Assembly: GCF_904846695.1 (NCBI RefSeq) | Contig: NZ_CAJHBR010000003.1 | Location: 62,001 to 126,000, forward strand | Direction of reading: 5' to 3' | Source: Psychrobacter urativorans | Lineage (GTDB): Bacteria > Pseudomonadota > Gammaproteobacteria > Pseudomonadales > Moraxellaceae | Length of the DNA stretch: 64,000 bases | In this document: positions 16,753 through 24,447 of the stretch, in pieces | Numbering within the stretch: the stretch's first letter is position 1 | Layout: each line of letters begins with the position of its first letter | Translations under genes and position numbers: made by a program | Notes under the pieces: model-generated | Databases searched by the model: none | Seen by the model: only the letters and a program-made list of their open reading frames with translations | What the model was told of the DNA's origin: nothing

Positions 16753-18084
16753 ATGACAATCAAAACAGACTTAACAACCGATACCCAAATCAAACGGGCA
16801 ATCAAAAACACTATCCAAACTGACAAGACTATAAGTTACGCTATAGCTGGCTATAAAGGCCTAGAAGTACGCATAAGAACACACAAAGATAGCTCAGACG
16901 CTACAGCCGATTTTAGACACCGTTACACCCACCCCATCACTGGCAAACGCCCTTACATGACGCTAGGACAATACCCAGCGTTAAGCCTTGCCGATGCCCG
17001 TCAATATCACAGCGACAATATGCAACTGTTAGCTAAAGACATAGACCCAATAGAGCATAGAGAAAGTCAAAAGCAAAAAGACATAACAGATCGTCAAAAC
17101 ACGTTAAATCATTTCATCAATGAATGGTTAGAAATACAGCACAGCAAAAACTTATCACCTTCTAGTATCAAAAATATTAACATTGCGATAAAGCCAATCC
17201 AGCAAAGACTTGGCCATATGAAAGTGACAGATATCAGCCCTAGTATCGTCATTAAGTTTATTAAGGACATACAAAAAACATATTCATATAAAGGCTTGCA
17301 GGTCAAAACTATATTAAAAAGTATTCTACAGATTGCTAAGGCTCATATGATTATTGAGTACAACCCAGCCAGCGACCTACAAGGAACACTTATTAATCAC
17401 AAAGTAAAACATCATGCAGCACTAACAGACCCTAAAGAGTTTGCCGAACTGCTAAAACATATTGACCGCTTAGACGATGCAAGCCAGCTACACAATAAGC
17501 GCATATTGCAGCTATTAGCATTAACGTTTGTTCGAGTTGGTGACATGTGTGCTATGAAGTGGGCGGATATTAACTGGTTTAAAAAACAATGGGAACTTAA
17601 GCCACAGAAAGCTGGCAACAGGGCTGACATGGTAGCCAGTATTGTTATACCACTAGCACCGCAAGCCATTGCCCTATTAGAGCAGATGAAGCCACTTACA
17701 GGTAATAGCGATTATGTATTTCATAACCCTAGACGCAAAAAAGAGCTTTATCACCATACGCAAGCAATCAACAAAGTATTGAATAGTGATCTAATGAATA
17801 ACGGACAAGGCTATAAAGATATTCACAGCCCACACGGTTTTAGAAGTAGTGCCAAGACTATGCTAATGGAGCGACTAGGCTATGATGAATTGATAACTGA
17901 ACTGGCACTAGGCCACCGCATGCTAAACGCTTATGGTACAGCATACAACCGCATGACTGGACTAGAGCAAAGAGCAGATATGATGACAGCATGGGCCAAC
18001 TATTTAGACGATATAAAGGCTGGCAAGTTTGATAACGTGATACGTGCAGACTTTAAGAAAGCAGCCAAACAAAAACACGCCTAA
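16753..18084 (+). CDS. int: Tyrosine-type site-specific integrase (P4 type)
   Basis: The protein has a DUF4102-like N-terminal arm-binding domain (RIRTHKDSSDATADFRHRYTHPITGKRPYMTLGQYPALSLADAR, in two blocks around 35-80), a central SAM-like core-binding domain (about 110-205) and a C-terminal catalytic domain. Catalytic residues seen are Arg near 259 (TFVRVGDM), His-x-x-Arg in SPHGFRSS near 360, His in ALGHRM near 388 and Tyr near 398 in TAYNR. Length 443 fits P4-type integrases. It recombines the attP of the element with the aceF-terminator attB. AGGTGA precedes the ATG. It is the leftmost gene, next to attL. Confidence 0.95.
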   Translation: MTIKTDLTTDTQIKRAIKNTIQTDKTISYAIAGYKGLEVRIRTHKDSSDATADFRHRYTHPITGKRPYMTLGQYPALSLADARQYHSDNMQLLAKDIDPIEHRESQKQKDITDRQNTLNHFINEWLEIQHSKNLSPSSIKNINIAIKPIQQRLGHMKVTDISPSIVIKFIKDIQKTYSYKGLQVKTILKSILQIAKAHMIIEYNPASDLQGTLINHKVKHHAALTDPKEFAELLKHIDRLDDASQLHNKRILQLLALTFVRVGDMCAMKWADINWFKKQWELKPQKAGNRADMVASIVIPLAPQAIALLEQMKPLTGNSDYVFHNPRRKKELYHHTQAINKVLNSDLMNNGQGYKDIHSPHGFRSSAKTMLMERLGYDELITELALGHRMLNAYGTAYNRMTGLEQRADMMTAWANYLDDIKAGKFDNVIRADFKKAAKQKHA

Positions 18085-18114
18085 AGCCATATAACAAACA
18101 GATTAACCAGTTTT

Positions 18115-18241
18115 GATAGCTCAACGGCTATCAGCAATAATTGCAAGGCTAGGACTAATTACCCGAACGGCTGCTATTCACACACCTTAAAGCAGCCAGC
18201 GCCTTGCACCTATTTTTATTAAGGTGTGTAAAGGTGTGAAC
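18115..18241 (+). promoter_or_regulatory. Structured leader with possible SD-sequestering element
   Basis: Between int and the next gene are a hairpin at 18115-18132 (GATAGC/GCTATC), an outer stem GCAAGGC 18143-18149 with GCCTTGC 18201-18207, and inside it a stem GGCTGCT 18169-18175 with AGCAGCC 18191-18197. The 15-base loop of the inner stem holds CACACCTTAA (18181-18190), the exact complement of TTAAGGTGTG at 18219-18228 directly before the ribosome binding site of the downstream gene. Pairing or an operator role are both possible. Confidence 0.5.
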
Positions 18242-19054
18242 ATGACAAATGACAACCCAAGTTATGTACCTATATCAAACATCAATGATGACTTGTCTCT
18301 AAGTTTATCGAGACGGTTGAGATTATCATATTATTTAGACTGGCTTAGGTTTTTCAGTTATGCCTCAGATAAAGAATCGCCTCATTCAGAAGAAATAATT
18401 GAGTTTATCTACTTTTGGCGTGAAGAAATTAGATATATAGTTGAAGAAGCTATTTTTAACCAAAGCGATTTTGATCAAAAAAGAGTGGCATACCATCGCT
18501 GTTATGAAGAAATAATGTCAGACTTTAATAGGTTGAGTTATATTCCACAGTCAATATATAAAGTTGAAACCATCATAAGAGCTATAGCATCTCTTCAACT
18601 TGCTTATACTGCTTTTAATAATACAGACTTCTATATTAGTCTATGGTATCAGCAAGCGTATGATTCTAATACGCTACAACTTCGAAGGTTCAATGGTTTT
18701 GATTCTAACGAAGTACAAGATAAAGGTTGGCGTAAACCTAATAGAGGTAGCAACATAGCACAATATGAACTGATGGATAAAGGAGTAAGTATTGCTTTAA
18801 GCGTGCTTAATGATGATAAAGAAAAGAACTTAACAAGCACTGATATAGCAACAATCGTAAGAAAATGCCTAAAGTCTATACAAGACAACAAAGTGCCTGA
18901 TATTAAGCAGATAAGAGAAAACTGGCTTACTGACAAACGCTTTGACGAGAGAAAGAAAAAAGGCAGACCCAAAGGTAAAGCAGAGGATAGAGAAAAAATC
19001 AGAGAAAACATAATTAAAAATATAATAAATAACTACCAGCACGGCGTAGGGTAA
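18242..19054 (+). CDS. Hypothetical element protein
   Basis: No family recognised. A GTG at 18224 is in frame, but the ATG at 18242 is preferred because AAGGTG lies 6 bases before it. The product (270 residues) is rich in charged and aromatic residues, mostly helical by appearance, with no signal peptide or membrane segment. The C-terminal 40 residues are very basic (RKKKGRPKGK near 243-252), an AT-hook-like patch that suggests DNA or RNA binding. It is the second gene of the satellite and sits where such elements often carry a regulator. A structured leader precedes it. Confidence 0.65.
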   Translation: MTNDNPSYVPISNINDDLSLSLSRRLRLSYYLDWLRFFSYASDKESPHSEEIIEFIYFWREEIRYIVEEAIFNQSDFDQKRVAYHRCYEEIMSDFNRLSYIPQSIYKVETIIRAIASLQLAYTAFNNTDFYISLWYQQAYDSNTLQLRRFNGFDSNEVQDKGWRKPNRGSNIAQYELMDKGVSIALSVLNDDKEKNLTSTDIATIVRKCLKSIQDNKVPDIKQIRENWLTDKRFDERKKKGRPKGKAEDREKIRENIIKNIINNYQHGVG

Positions 19055-19082
19055 TTTTTTAGCATAATCTCACGGTATAGAC

Positions 19083-19123
19083 TTCACTTACACCTTAACA
19101 GACGTTAACTAGGAGTAAGTGAA
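19083..19123 (+). promoter_or_regulatory. Inverted repeat covering the alpA ribosome binding site
   Basis: Perfect 9-bp arms TTCACTTAC (19083-19091) and GTAAGTGAA (19115-19123) enclose a second inverted repeat TTAAC/GTTAA (19095-19108). The AGGAG at 19111-19115 touches the right arm, so folding would hide the translation start; as DNA it could be an operator. Confidence 0.5.
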
Positions 19124-19124
19124 A

Positions 19125-19367
19125 ATGTCTAGCATACCTAGCAGTAACCAGCTCACTACAGAACAACCCACCCCATTAAACCCTCAAGGCTATTCACGCA
19201 TTCAGCCAACAGCCGAACTTATCGGACTTCATCACCAAACACTAAGACGCTGGTGGAAAGCGGATAAATTCCCTAAGCCAATTAATATAAACGGTATTCC
19301 TATGTTTAGGAATAGCGATATTTTGCGCTTTATTGAAAATCAGCAATCAGTTAGCGAGGGGGTTTAA
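19125..19367 (+). CDS. AlpA-like MerR-fold transcriptional regulator
   Basis: The 80-residue product has an AlpA/MerR winged helix: YSRIQPTAELIGLHHQTLRRWWKADKFPKP followed by MFRNSDILRFIE. AlpA-type proteins of P4-like and CP4-57-like elements activate integrase or act as excisionases. An in-frame GTG at 19119 is only 3 bases after AGGAG, so the ATG at 19125 (9-base spacing) is preferred. The start region lies in an inverted repeat (19083-19123). The next gene starts 2 bases after its stop. Confidence 0.85.
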   Translation: MSSIPSSNQLTTEQPTPLNPQGYSRIQPTAELIGLHHQTLRRWWKADKFPKPININGIPMFRNSDILRFIENQQSVSEGV

Positions 19368-19369
19368 TT

Positions 19370-19657
19370 ATGACTACTACAGCCACCAGCACCGCCCCAG
19401 TGACCAACGAGCCAGCACCTAAGACACAAATAGAGATTGTTAGAGCGCACCTGATGACAGGGGCAACAATCAGCACATGGGACGCATACCGCCTTTACCA
19501 AATTACATGCCTAGCTCAACGCATACATGACTTACGCCTAACAGGGCTAGTTATTCAAAGTGAGATGGTCAAACACAATAAGAAATGGTTCGCCCTTTAT
19601 TGGCTTGATGAACACACATTACTTGAAAGCGAATTATCTAACAGTGAGGTGAACTAA
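19370..19657 (+). CDS. Winged helix-turn-helix phage-type protein
   Basis: A 95-residue protein with a Thr/Pro-rich N-terminal tail and then IEIVRAHLMTGATISTWDAYRLYQITCLAQRIHDLRLTGLVIQSEMV, the pattern of the small phage helix-turn-helix domain (ITxxxA....I..L..RI.DLR..G..I) common in prophages beside replication genes. The role is probably DNA binding; the target is unknown. It starts 2 bases after the alpA-like stop, and its stop abuts the next start. Confidence 0.7.
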   Translation: MTTTATSTAPVTNEPAPKTQIEIVRAHLMTGATISTWDAYRLYQITCLAQRIHDLRLTGLVIQSEMVKHNKKWFALYWLDEHTLLESELSNSEVN

Positions 19658-19933
19658 ATGAGCCAATCAAACGACATATTAGAGCAGCGCCTAGTGGCAG
19701 TAGATAGCTATTATTTATCTGTCATCAATGACCGCATACAAGACCTATCAAACGATAGCGAGCACCTATCAATGGCGCTTGATGCTATCAAGACCGATGA
19801 TGACACAAGTAAGGGCGTGATAGTCGCTGTGAGATCCGCCTTACTCGCTAATAGTGAACTGGCAACCCTTTTAAGCGAGATGATGGACGGGCTTATATCA
19901 CTGCCAACAGTGGAGGTAATGCGCCATGAGTGA
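19658..19933 (+). CDS. Small acidic hypothetical protein
   Basis: 91 residues, helical and acidic, with no recognised family, signal peptide or membrane segment. GAGGTG precedes the ATG by about 7 bases, and the frame overlaps the next gene by 8 bases, which supports translation as part of the element operon. It resembles the next protein in size and helical periodicity. Confidence 0.6.
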   Translation: MSQSNDILEQRLVAVDSYYLSVINDRIQDLSNDSEHLSMALDAIKTDDDTSKGVIVAVRSALLANSELATLLSEMMDGLISLPTVEVMRHE

Positions 19934-20207
19934 TAGCACCTTTATAAACCAAGTCATGGACGGGCTAAAAGAACAAGGTTATTTGATGATAAACGATGAC
20001 TTTATTGACCACCTAATCATTACCTTGCACGCCAATGTGACTGCCATTAATAGCCTGATAGAGATGGTAGAAGTAGAAAACAAATTACTAGCGTTACGTG
20101 GCTCGCTACCGACAGGCAACCGTCAAGTAGAGTCATTAAAAGAGCTATCGACACGCATAGCAGAAATAGCCTTTAACGTGGAGGACGTAAGAAATGAGCA
20201 ACGATAA
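19926..20207 (+). CDS. Small hypothetical protein
   Basis: 93 residues, predicted helical (LIEMVEVENKLLALRGSLPTGN and ESLKELSTRIAEIAFNVEDV), no family recognised. The ATG lies inside the end of the preceding gene with GGAGG upstream at about 19913, and the stop overlaps the start of the lipoprotein-like gene. Its place in a tight overlapping run before the replication gene is typical of satellite or phage early genes. Confidence 0.6.
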   Translation: MSDSTFINQVMDGLKEQGYLMINDDFIDHLIITLHANVTAINSLIEMVEVENKLLALRGSLPTGNRQVESLKELSTRIAEIAFNVEDVRNEQR

Positions 20208-20349
20208 GCCGCAAAGCACACGCAGTAAGCGAGGCTTTATATTTTATATGCTGCTATTAACTGGCTTGATGATCTTGTTATTACTTGTAGCTTGCGAACC
20301 AGTAAACGTCAAAACACTAACAAAATTAGAGGTAACTAATCATGCGTAA
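20194..20349 (+). CDS. Small lipoprotein-like membrane protein
   Basis: A 51-residue product. A basic start (KPQSTRSKRG) is followed by a hydrophobic helix (FIFYMLLLTGLMILLLL) that ends in LVAC, a fair lipobox, then a short tail. It could be a lipoprotein of the inner membrane or a single-pass protein. GGAGG lies 10 bases before the ATG. It overlaps both neighbours (start inside the preceding gene, end inside the following one). Small membrane proteins in satellites and phages sometimes act in exclusion or lysis; that is only a possibility here. Confidence 0.55.
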   Translation: MSNDKPQSTRSKRGFIFYMLLLTGLMILLLLVACEPVNVKTLTKLEVTNHA

Positions 20350-20890
20350 CTTAAGCAGCACACCAGAGATATTCAAAGATGGTAACAGCGTGCTATGCCC
20401 GTCTGTGGGTAATGGCACTTACAAGCTATTCAATGATAAAGAATATGACTGTTTAGGCCTTACTGCCAACGGCAAAACATACCACTATCGGACTGATGGC
20501 AATGTAAGCCGCAATGATGCCGCCCAGTCATTATTCCATGACACGCCAGCAAACCGCCAAGCGATAGCAACATTATACAGGGGCAATCAATCAATCCAGC
20601 GCACAGTTATAGACACCACCGAAGCAGACGACAAAGAAGTTATTTTAATATCTGCTTTTGATTTATCCGATATTGTTTGTGACATTGAGAGCGCAGCAAC
20701 GGTTATTAGTGACATAGGTAAGCTATTAGCACTCATTCACTACGAAAAAATAGACACTAACACCGCTATATCAATGGCGAGATTGACGCATGATACCACT
20801 GTAACGTGGGACGACTTATTACAAAGACAGGTAAGCTCAATCAAAGAAACCCTAGCAATGACCCGTTACGGTAAGGAGGGTAAACAGTGA
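20342..20890 (+). CDS. Hypothetical element protein
   Basis: 182 residues with no recognised family. The first half looks beta-rich (SVLCPSVGNGTYKLFNDKEY, DCLGLTANGKTYHYR) and the second helical (DLSDIVCDIESAATVISDIGKLLALIHY). No membrane segment. AGAGGTAA precedes the ATG. The stop overlaps the GTG of the next small gene (GTGA). Confidence 0.6.
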   Translation: MRNLSSTPEIFKDGNSVLCPSVGNGTYKLFNDKEYDCLGLTANGKTYHYRTDGNVSRNDAAQSLFHDTPANRQAIATLYRGNQSIQRTVIDTTEADDKEVILISAFDLSDIVCDIESAATVISDIGKLLALIHYEKIDTNTAISMARLTHDTTVTWDDLLQRQVSSIKETLAMTRYGKEGKQ

Positions 20891-21000
20891 AAACCTACCC
20901 ACCAAAGCAAAGCCGTAAGCACGCTAAGCGCAAAAGCTACTACAAGAAGTATAGAGAGCAGCGCAAACCGAACCAGTCAGAAGCAAGGGGGTACAGATGA
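20887..21000 (+). CDS. Very small basic protein
   Basis: A 37-residue frame from a GTG with GGAGG about 8 bases upstream. The start overlaps the preceding stop (GTGA) and its stop overlaps the replication gene start (ATGA). About a third of the residues are Lys or Arg (KQSRKHAKRKSYYKKYREQR), so it probably binds nucleic acid or primes translation of the downstream gene by coupling. No family recognised. Confidence 0.55.
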   Translation: MKTYPPKQSRKHAKRKSYYKKYREQRKPNQSEARGYR

Positions 21001-23105
21001 CCACCCCACCAACCGACAGCCAAGAAAAAACCCACGGCAAGGTGGGCTTATCTGGCATTTTAGGCGACTATCCAATAGCAACTATTGAGGCGCTATCAGG
21101 CTTTACTATTTTAGCCCAAAACTACCCGTTATTGAACCCTAAAAGCTTAATAGTTATTGATGACAGGGTAACCGTAACCAAAGGAGAAAATGCAGGGGAC
21201 AAGCTGGACACAGTAGGCACTATAGGAATGATTTTGCATAACAAAAACTATGAGGCGGTGAGCTTACTATGCTTATATGCTGATAACCATATCAAGCCAA
21301 TCATAACCGATACTAGCCAGCCGTCTGCTTACTTTATTGGCCAATCGAGCAATGATAGCGAGCTTATCGCAGCAAGCAACCTTGATGATGGTATGGCGTT
21401 AGCTGAATGCTTGAAAGCTGACCATGTAACAATGGCTATCAGTCCTAATGAATGGCTTTTTAATGACACCGTTAAGCACTTATCACAAGATAGGCCCGTT
21501 ACTGTTTTTACGACATTAGACAAGGCAGACGAAGTAAGCAAGCCGCTGGCAGGTCATAACGTAAAGGTAGTAGTGACCAGTGACAGAACAGTATTAGAGC
21601 ACTTAGAGTATGGCGGCTTAAGTTATGCCGATATATTAGCCCTTGATGATACAAAGATAATCGACCTTAAAGCTGTGGCATGGCCCACACCTGAACCGCT
21701 TGCAAATGACCCTAGCAAACCGACACGCTACCCAATAGAGGCATGGGACGGACTACTACAAAGGGTTATTAAGAAAATAGCTTATTATCAGCAAGTACCT
21801 GATGCTATGGCCGGTCAATGTATCTTAGGCGCCCTAGCCCACATGGGACAGGCCCACGTTGATGCACCTATTGGCTATAAGCACATGCCGGCAAGCCTGA
21901 TATTAATTACTGAGGGTGAGAGTGGCAGCGGCAAAACGCAAGCTATGGACTTAAGCCACCATAAAATAAAAGAATATGAGCAGAAACAGTATGAGCAATA
22001 TATAACAAGGCATGAGGAGCACAAAGCACAGCTTGCCAGCTTAAAAGGTGCAGAACTCAAAGACTACCAAGCCAATGAGCCAGCACCTCACAACCCCGAA
22101 CGGCTATTTAAAGATGCCACTATTGAGCCGGTACTCGATAAGTTTGTTAATGGTGAAATTACAGATGCATCATGGTCCACTGATGACGCAGCCCAATTCT
22201 TTAATGGTCATACTATGAAAGGTGACACAGCCGGTAACGCACTGGCAGCAATCACAGACCTTTATAGCGGCGGCGAAGTGAACCGGACACGATCACAAAA
22301 GAATGCTTATGCCAACCCACGCACCAAAGCCTACAACGTGCGTATGACGTTAATGCTAATGGCTCAACGTATCATCTTAGAACCGGCCTTAACTGATGAC
22401 ATGATGAACCAGCAAGGCTTTTTAGCAAGGGCCTTAATTGCTTGCCCTAACAGCTTGCAAGGTTATAGAACATGGGACGATATAGAGCGCAGACAGCAAA
22501 GCCCAATGCTTGACCCTGATCTAATAGCTTACTGGGACAGATGCAACGACCTACTAGACCCCGTGGACAGTAATGCGCCCACCGATGAGAAAGGAGCACC
22601 CAAACGCTTTAAGATGCGCTGGCAAGACAAGCAGACAGAACAAGTATTTTATGAGCACATGCAAGCAATAGAGAATCAGCAAGCCAAGAACATGCCGTTA
22701 GAATACTTAAAAGCGTATGCCTCACGTATGGCAGAAAATGCCAGCCGTATAGCCACACTGATAGCATTCTTTGATAAGCGTAAGACCATTACCACAGACG
22801 ATATTAAACGGGCCTTTATGTTGGTTAGTTACTCAACCGCCGAACGCTTGCGCTATCAAGATGCAACGCCAACAGGTGAACAAACCGACATTGAGAAGTT
22901 AAGTCACTGGTTAATCACTAAGGCCAAAGCTTACAACCCAGCGGTATTGAACAAGTCTTTTGTGACACAGCACGCACCCAATGCGTTAAGAGGTAAGAAG
23001 CTTAATTACTTACTTGATGATCTTGAAAGTATGGGACACATTAGGCTTGAAAGTGAGGGGCGTAGGCGCTTAGTTTATGTTAACCCTAAGCTTATTATTA
23101 ATTAG
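20997..23105 (+). CDS. DUF3987-type P-loop replication protein (primase/helicase-like)
   Basis: The 702-residue protein matches the pattern of DUF3987/YfjI-like proteins found in satellites and prophages. The N-terminal 215 residues look like a degenerate Toprim/primase-like alpha-beta domain (YFIGQSSNDSELIAASNLDDG, VTMAISPNEWLF). The ATPase part begins near 230 (PYPIEAW-like PTRYPIEAWDGLL) and has Walker A GESGSGKT near 307-314. The C-terminus (ANASRIATLIAFFDKRK-like block near 580) ends in a winged-helix (LRGKKLNYLLDDLESMGHIRLES). It probably drives replication of the excised element from the repeats just downstream. It starts inside the preceding small gene. Confidence 0.8.
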   Translation: MTTPPTDSQEKTHGKVGLSGILGDYPIATIEALSGFTILAQNYPLLNPKSLIVIDDRVTVTKGENAGDKLDTVGTIGMILHNKNYEAVSLLCLYADNHIKPIITDTSQPSAYFIGQSSNDSELIAASNLDDGMALAECLKADHVTMAISPNEWLFNDTVKHLSQDRPVTVFTTLDKADEVSKPLAGHNVKVVVTSDRTVLEHLEYGGLSYADILALDDTKIIDLKAVAWPTPEPLANDPSKPTRYPIEAWDGLLQRVIKKIAYYQQVPDAMAGQCILGALAHMGQAHVDAPIGYKHMPASLILITEGESGSGKTQAMDLSHHKIKEYEQKQYEQYITRHEEHKAQLASLKGAELKDYQANEPAPHNPERLFKDATIEPVLDKFVNGEITDASWSTDDAAQFFNGHTMKGDTAGNALAAITDLYSGGEVNRTRSQKNAYANPRTKAYNVRMTLMLMAQRIILEPALTDDMMNQQGFLARALIACPNSLQGYRTWDDIERRQQSPMLDPDLIAYWDRCNDLLDPVDSNAPTDEKGAPKRFKMRWQDKQTEQVFYEHMQAIENQQAKNMPLEYLKAYASRMAENASRIATLIAFFDKRKTITTDDIKRAFMLVSYSTAERLRYQDATPTGEQTDIEKLSHWLITKAKAYNPAVLNKSFVTQHAPNALRGKKLNYLLDDLESMGHIRLESEGRRRLVYVNPKLIIN

Positions 23106-23120
23106 CGGATAGAAAAACCC

Positions 23121-23350
23121 GCTAAACTTGCTAAACTTGTCTATAGCCCTTACCAGTTAAGGGCTTTGCTTTAGCTGGGGTGCTGCTAAGCATTGCTAAA
23201 CTTGCTAAACTTGCTAAACTTTAGCTAAACTTAGCGAATATCAAACGAACTTTAGCGGAACTATAGCAACTTTAGCGACCCTTAGCAGGTGGCAAGCTAA
23301 GCCAAACACTCTATAAACAAAGGCATACAATGAACTTTAGCAACTTTAGC
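23121..23350 (+). repeat. Iteron-like cluster, candidate replication origin
   Basis: GCTAAACTT occurs exactly at 23121, 23130, 23195, 23204, 23213 and 23224; several copies are in direct 9-bp tandem. The right half holds AACTTTAGC (the complement of GCTAAAGTT) at 23248, 23268, 23333 and 23342, with a variant AACTATAGC at 23259. The two families therefore face each other across about 20 bases near 23235-23247. It lies immediately 3' of the replication gene. No open frame crosses it. Confidence 0.75.
23144..23168 (+). terminator. Hairpin after the DUF3987 gene
   Basis: An 8-bp stem AGCCCTTA/TAAGGGCT with a 5-base loop followed by TTGCTTT lies 40 bases past the stop codon, within the iteron region. 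It may be a weak terminator or part of the origin. Confidence 0.5.
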
Positions 23351-23377
23351 GACTTTTTGTAGGTATAAAACTGTATT

Positions 23378-23405
23378 GGTGGGCGTTTAGCGTCTGCCTT
23401 TTTTT
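23378..23405 (+). terminator. Terminator closing the iteron region
   Basis: GGTGGGCG pairs with CGTCTGCC (several G-U pairs) across TTTAG and runs into seven T. It would stop transcription from the replication operon before the zinc-finger gene. Confidence 0.65.
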
Positions 23406-23501
23406 GTGCCTAATGTTTATAAAAGCTAAGGTTAATATAATTCACAATGATATAATAAAGATGAAATTTACTAATGATTTAGATAACAATTAGAGATCAT
23501 C

Positions 23502-23972
23502 ATGCCAGCCCTTGCCACCACCCACAGCCTTAACGACTATTCAAAGCTGAATATCTCAACATATCGCAATCAGTTAAAGCAAACCAAACAAGATTTTATA
23601 GAGTTTAATTACTCATACCGTGGCAAGGCTTATAACTACTCTATCCAAGTATCAAAGACCCCATGCAATTATGGTCATTACCGCCATTGGTGGTTATGCC
23701 CTAAATGCTCAAGCAGGACATCGGTATTATATTGCGCTGGTACTTACGTCTGTAGGCATTGCATAGGAGCAAACTATCAAACACAGCTACAGCAACCCAT
23801 TGACCGCATTTATAGCAAGCTAAACGCAATCAGGGCACGTATGGGCTGGCAAGTAGGCGTTATTCATGGCATTGGTGAACGTCCTAAAGGAATGCACCAC
23901 AGCACCTATAACCGACTGCTTAACGAGTATGAGCAACTGACAGACAAACTACTAAGGACATTCAAACAATGA
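23502..23972 (+). CDS. Phage-type zinc-binding protein
   Basis: A 156-residue protein. VSKTPCNYGHYRHWWLCPKCSSRTSVLYC and CRHCIGANYQTQ follow the four-cysteine pattern (WxxCPxC...LY......CRHCxxxxYxxQ) of a widespread uncharacterised protein family of prophages and satellites. The helical C-terminus (RIYSKLNAIRARMGW) is also typical. Function unknown. Two TATAAT boxes at 23436 and 23451 lie 45-65 bases upstream, so it may head a second transcript. Its stop overlaps the next ATG by 4 bases. Confidence 0.75.
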   Translation: MPALATTHSLNDYSKLNISTYRNQLKQTKQDFIEFNYSYRGKAYNYSIQVSKTPCNYGHYRHWWLCPKCSSRTSVLYCAGTYVCRHCIGANYQTQLQQPIDRIYSKLNAIRARMGWQVGVIHGIGERPKGMHHSTYNRLLNEYEQLTDKLLRTFKQ

Positions 23973-24205
23973 GCCAATCATTAACGCTCGATGACTTAAT
24001 AGCAGACTTGCAAACAGCCAAACAGATAGCGATTGATGACCGCAATCCGAACGCCATAGTTACCGCTACAGTCGCACAAGCTAAATTGCTTGGCATGGAT
24101 AACATGAGGGACGTAACGCCAAACAGTAATGGACTAGGATATATTCCTGATCTAACCCCTGAAATAGCACTGGCAATCAGTAAGCGATTAGATGAGGAGT
24201 ATTGA
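23969..24205 (+). CDS. TerS-like small protein, paralogue 1
   Basis: 78 residues: LTLDDLIADLQTAKQIAIDD, then IVTATVAQAKLLGMD and a tail with TPEIALAISKRLDEEY. It is clearly related to the next two genes. The LxxLxxARxxA...A..AT..KAKLLGL pattern is the N-terminal region of a class of phage small terminase subunits, as I remember it. Overlaps the zinc-finger gene by 4 bases (ATGA), so translation is probably coupled. The DNA-packaging role is inference. Confidence 0.65.
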   Translation: MSQSLTLDDLIADLQTAKQIAIDDRNPNAIVTATVAQAKLLGMDNMRDVTPNSNGLGYIPDLTPEIALAISKRLDEEY

Positions 24206-24208
24206 ACC

Positions 24209-24445
24209 ATGAGCAGACTAACACTTGATGACTTACTCAATCAGTTAGAACAGGCAAGGCAGATAGCGATTGAGGAACGTAAACCCACCGCCATGATACA
24301 AGCCACTACTACTATGGCAAAGCTGATAGGGTTAGATAAGCCAGTGCTGAAAGATGTTTATGCAGACAACAAGCCAGTAGTTTTTAATATTACAGGTATA
24401 TCACCTGATGAGGCAGCACAAGCCTATCAAGATATTATGAGGTAA
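24209..24445 (+). CDS. TerS-like small protein, paralogue 2
   Basis: 78 residues, the middle of three tandem paralogues: LTLDDLLNQLEQARQIAIEE, AMIQATTTMAKLIGLDKP, LKDV and a tail GISPDEAAQAYQDIMR, which is the best preserved tail of the three. It starts 3 bases after the previous stop. The first 48 residues align without gaps to paralogue 1. Possible small terminase-like function; unproven. Confidence 0.65.
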   Translation: MSRLTLDDLLNQLEQARQIAIEERKPTAMIQATTTMAKLIGLDKPVLKDVYADNKPVVFNITGISPDEAAQAYQDIMR

Positions 24446-24447
24446 AA

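Noticed and set aside
23121..23350. Iteron region as a coding gene or CRISPR
   Set aside because: Frames are short and stop-rich, repeat spacing is 9-20 bases with no spacer-sized inserts; best explained as binding sites.
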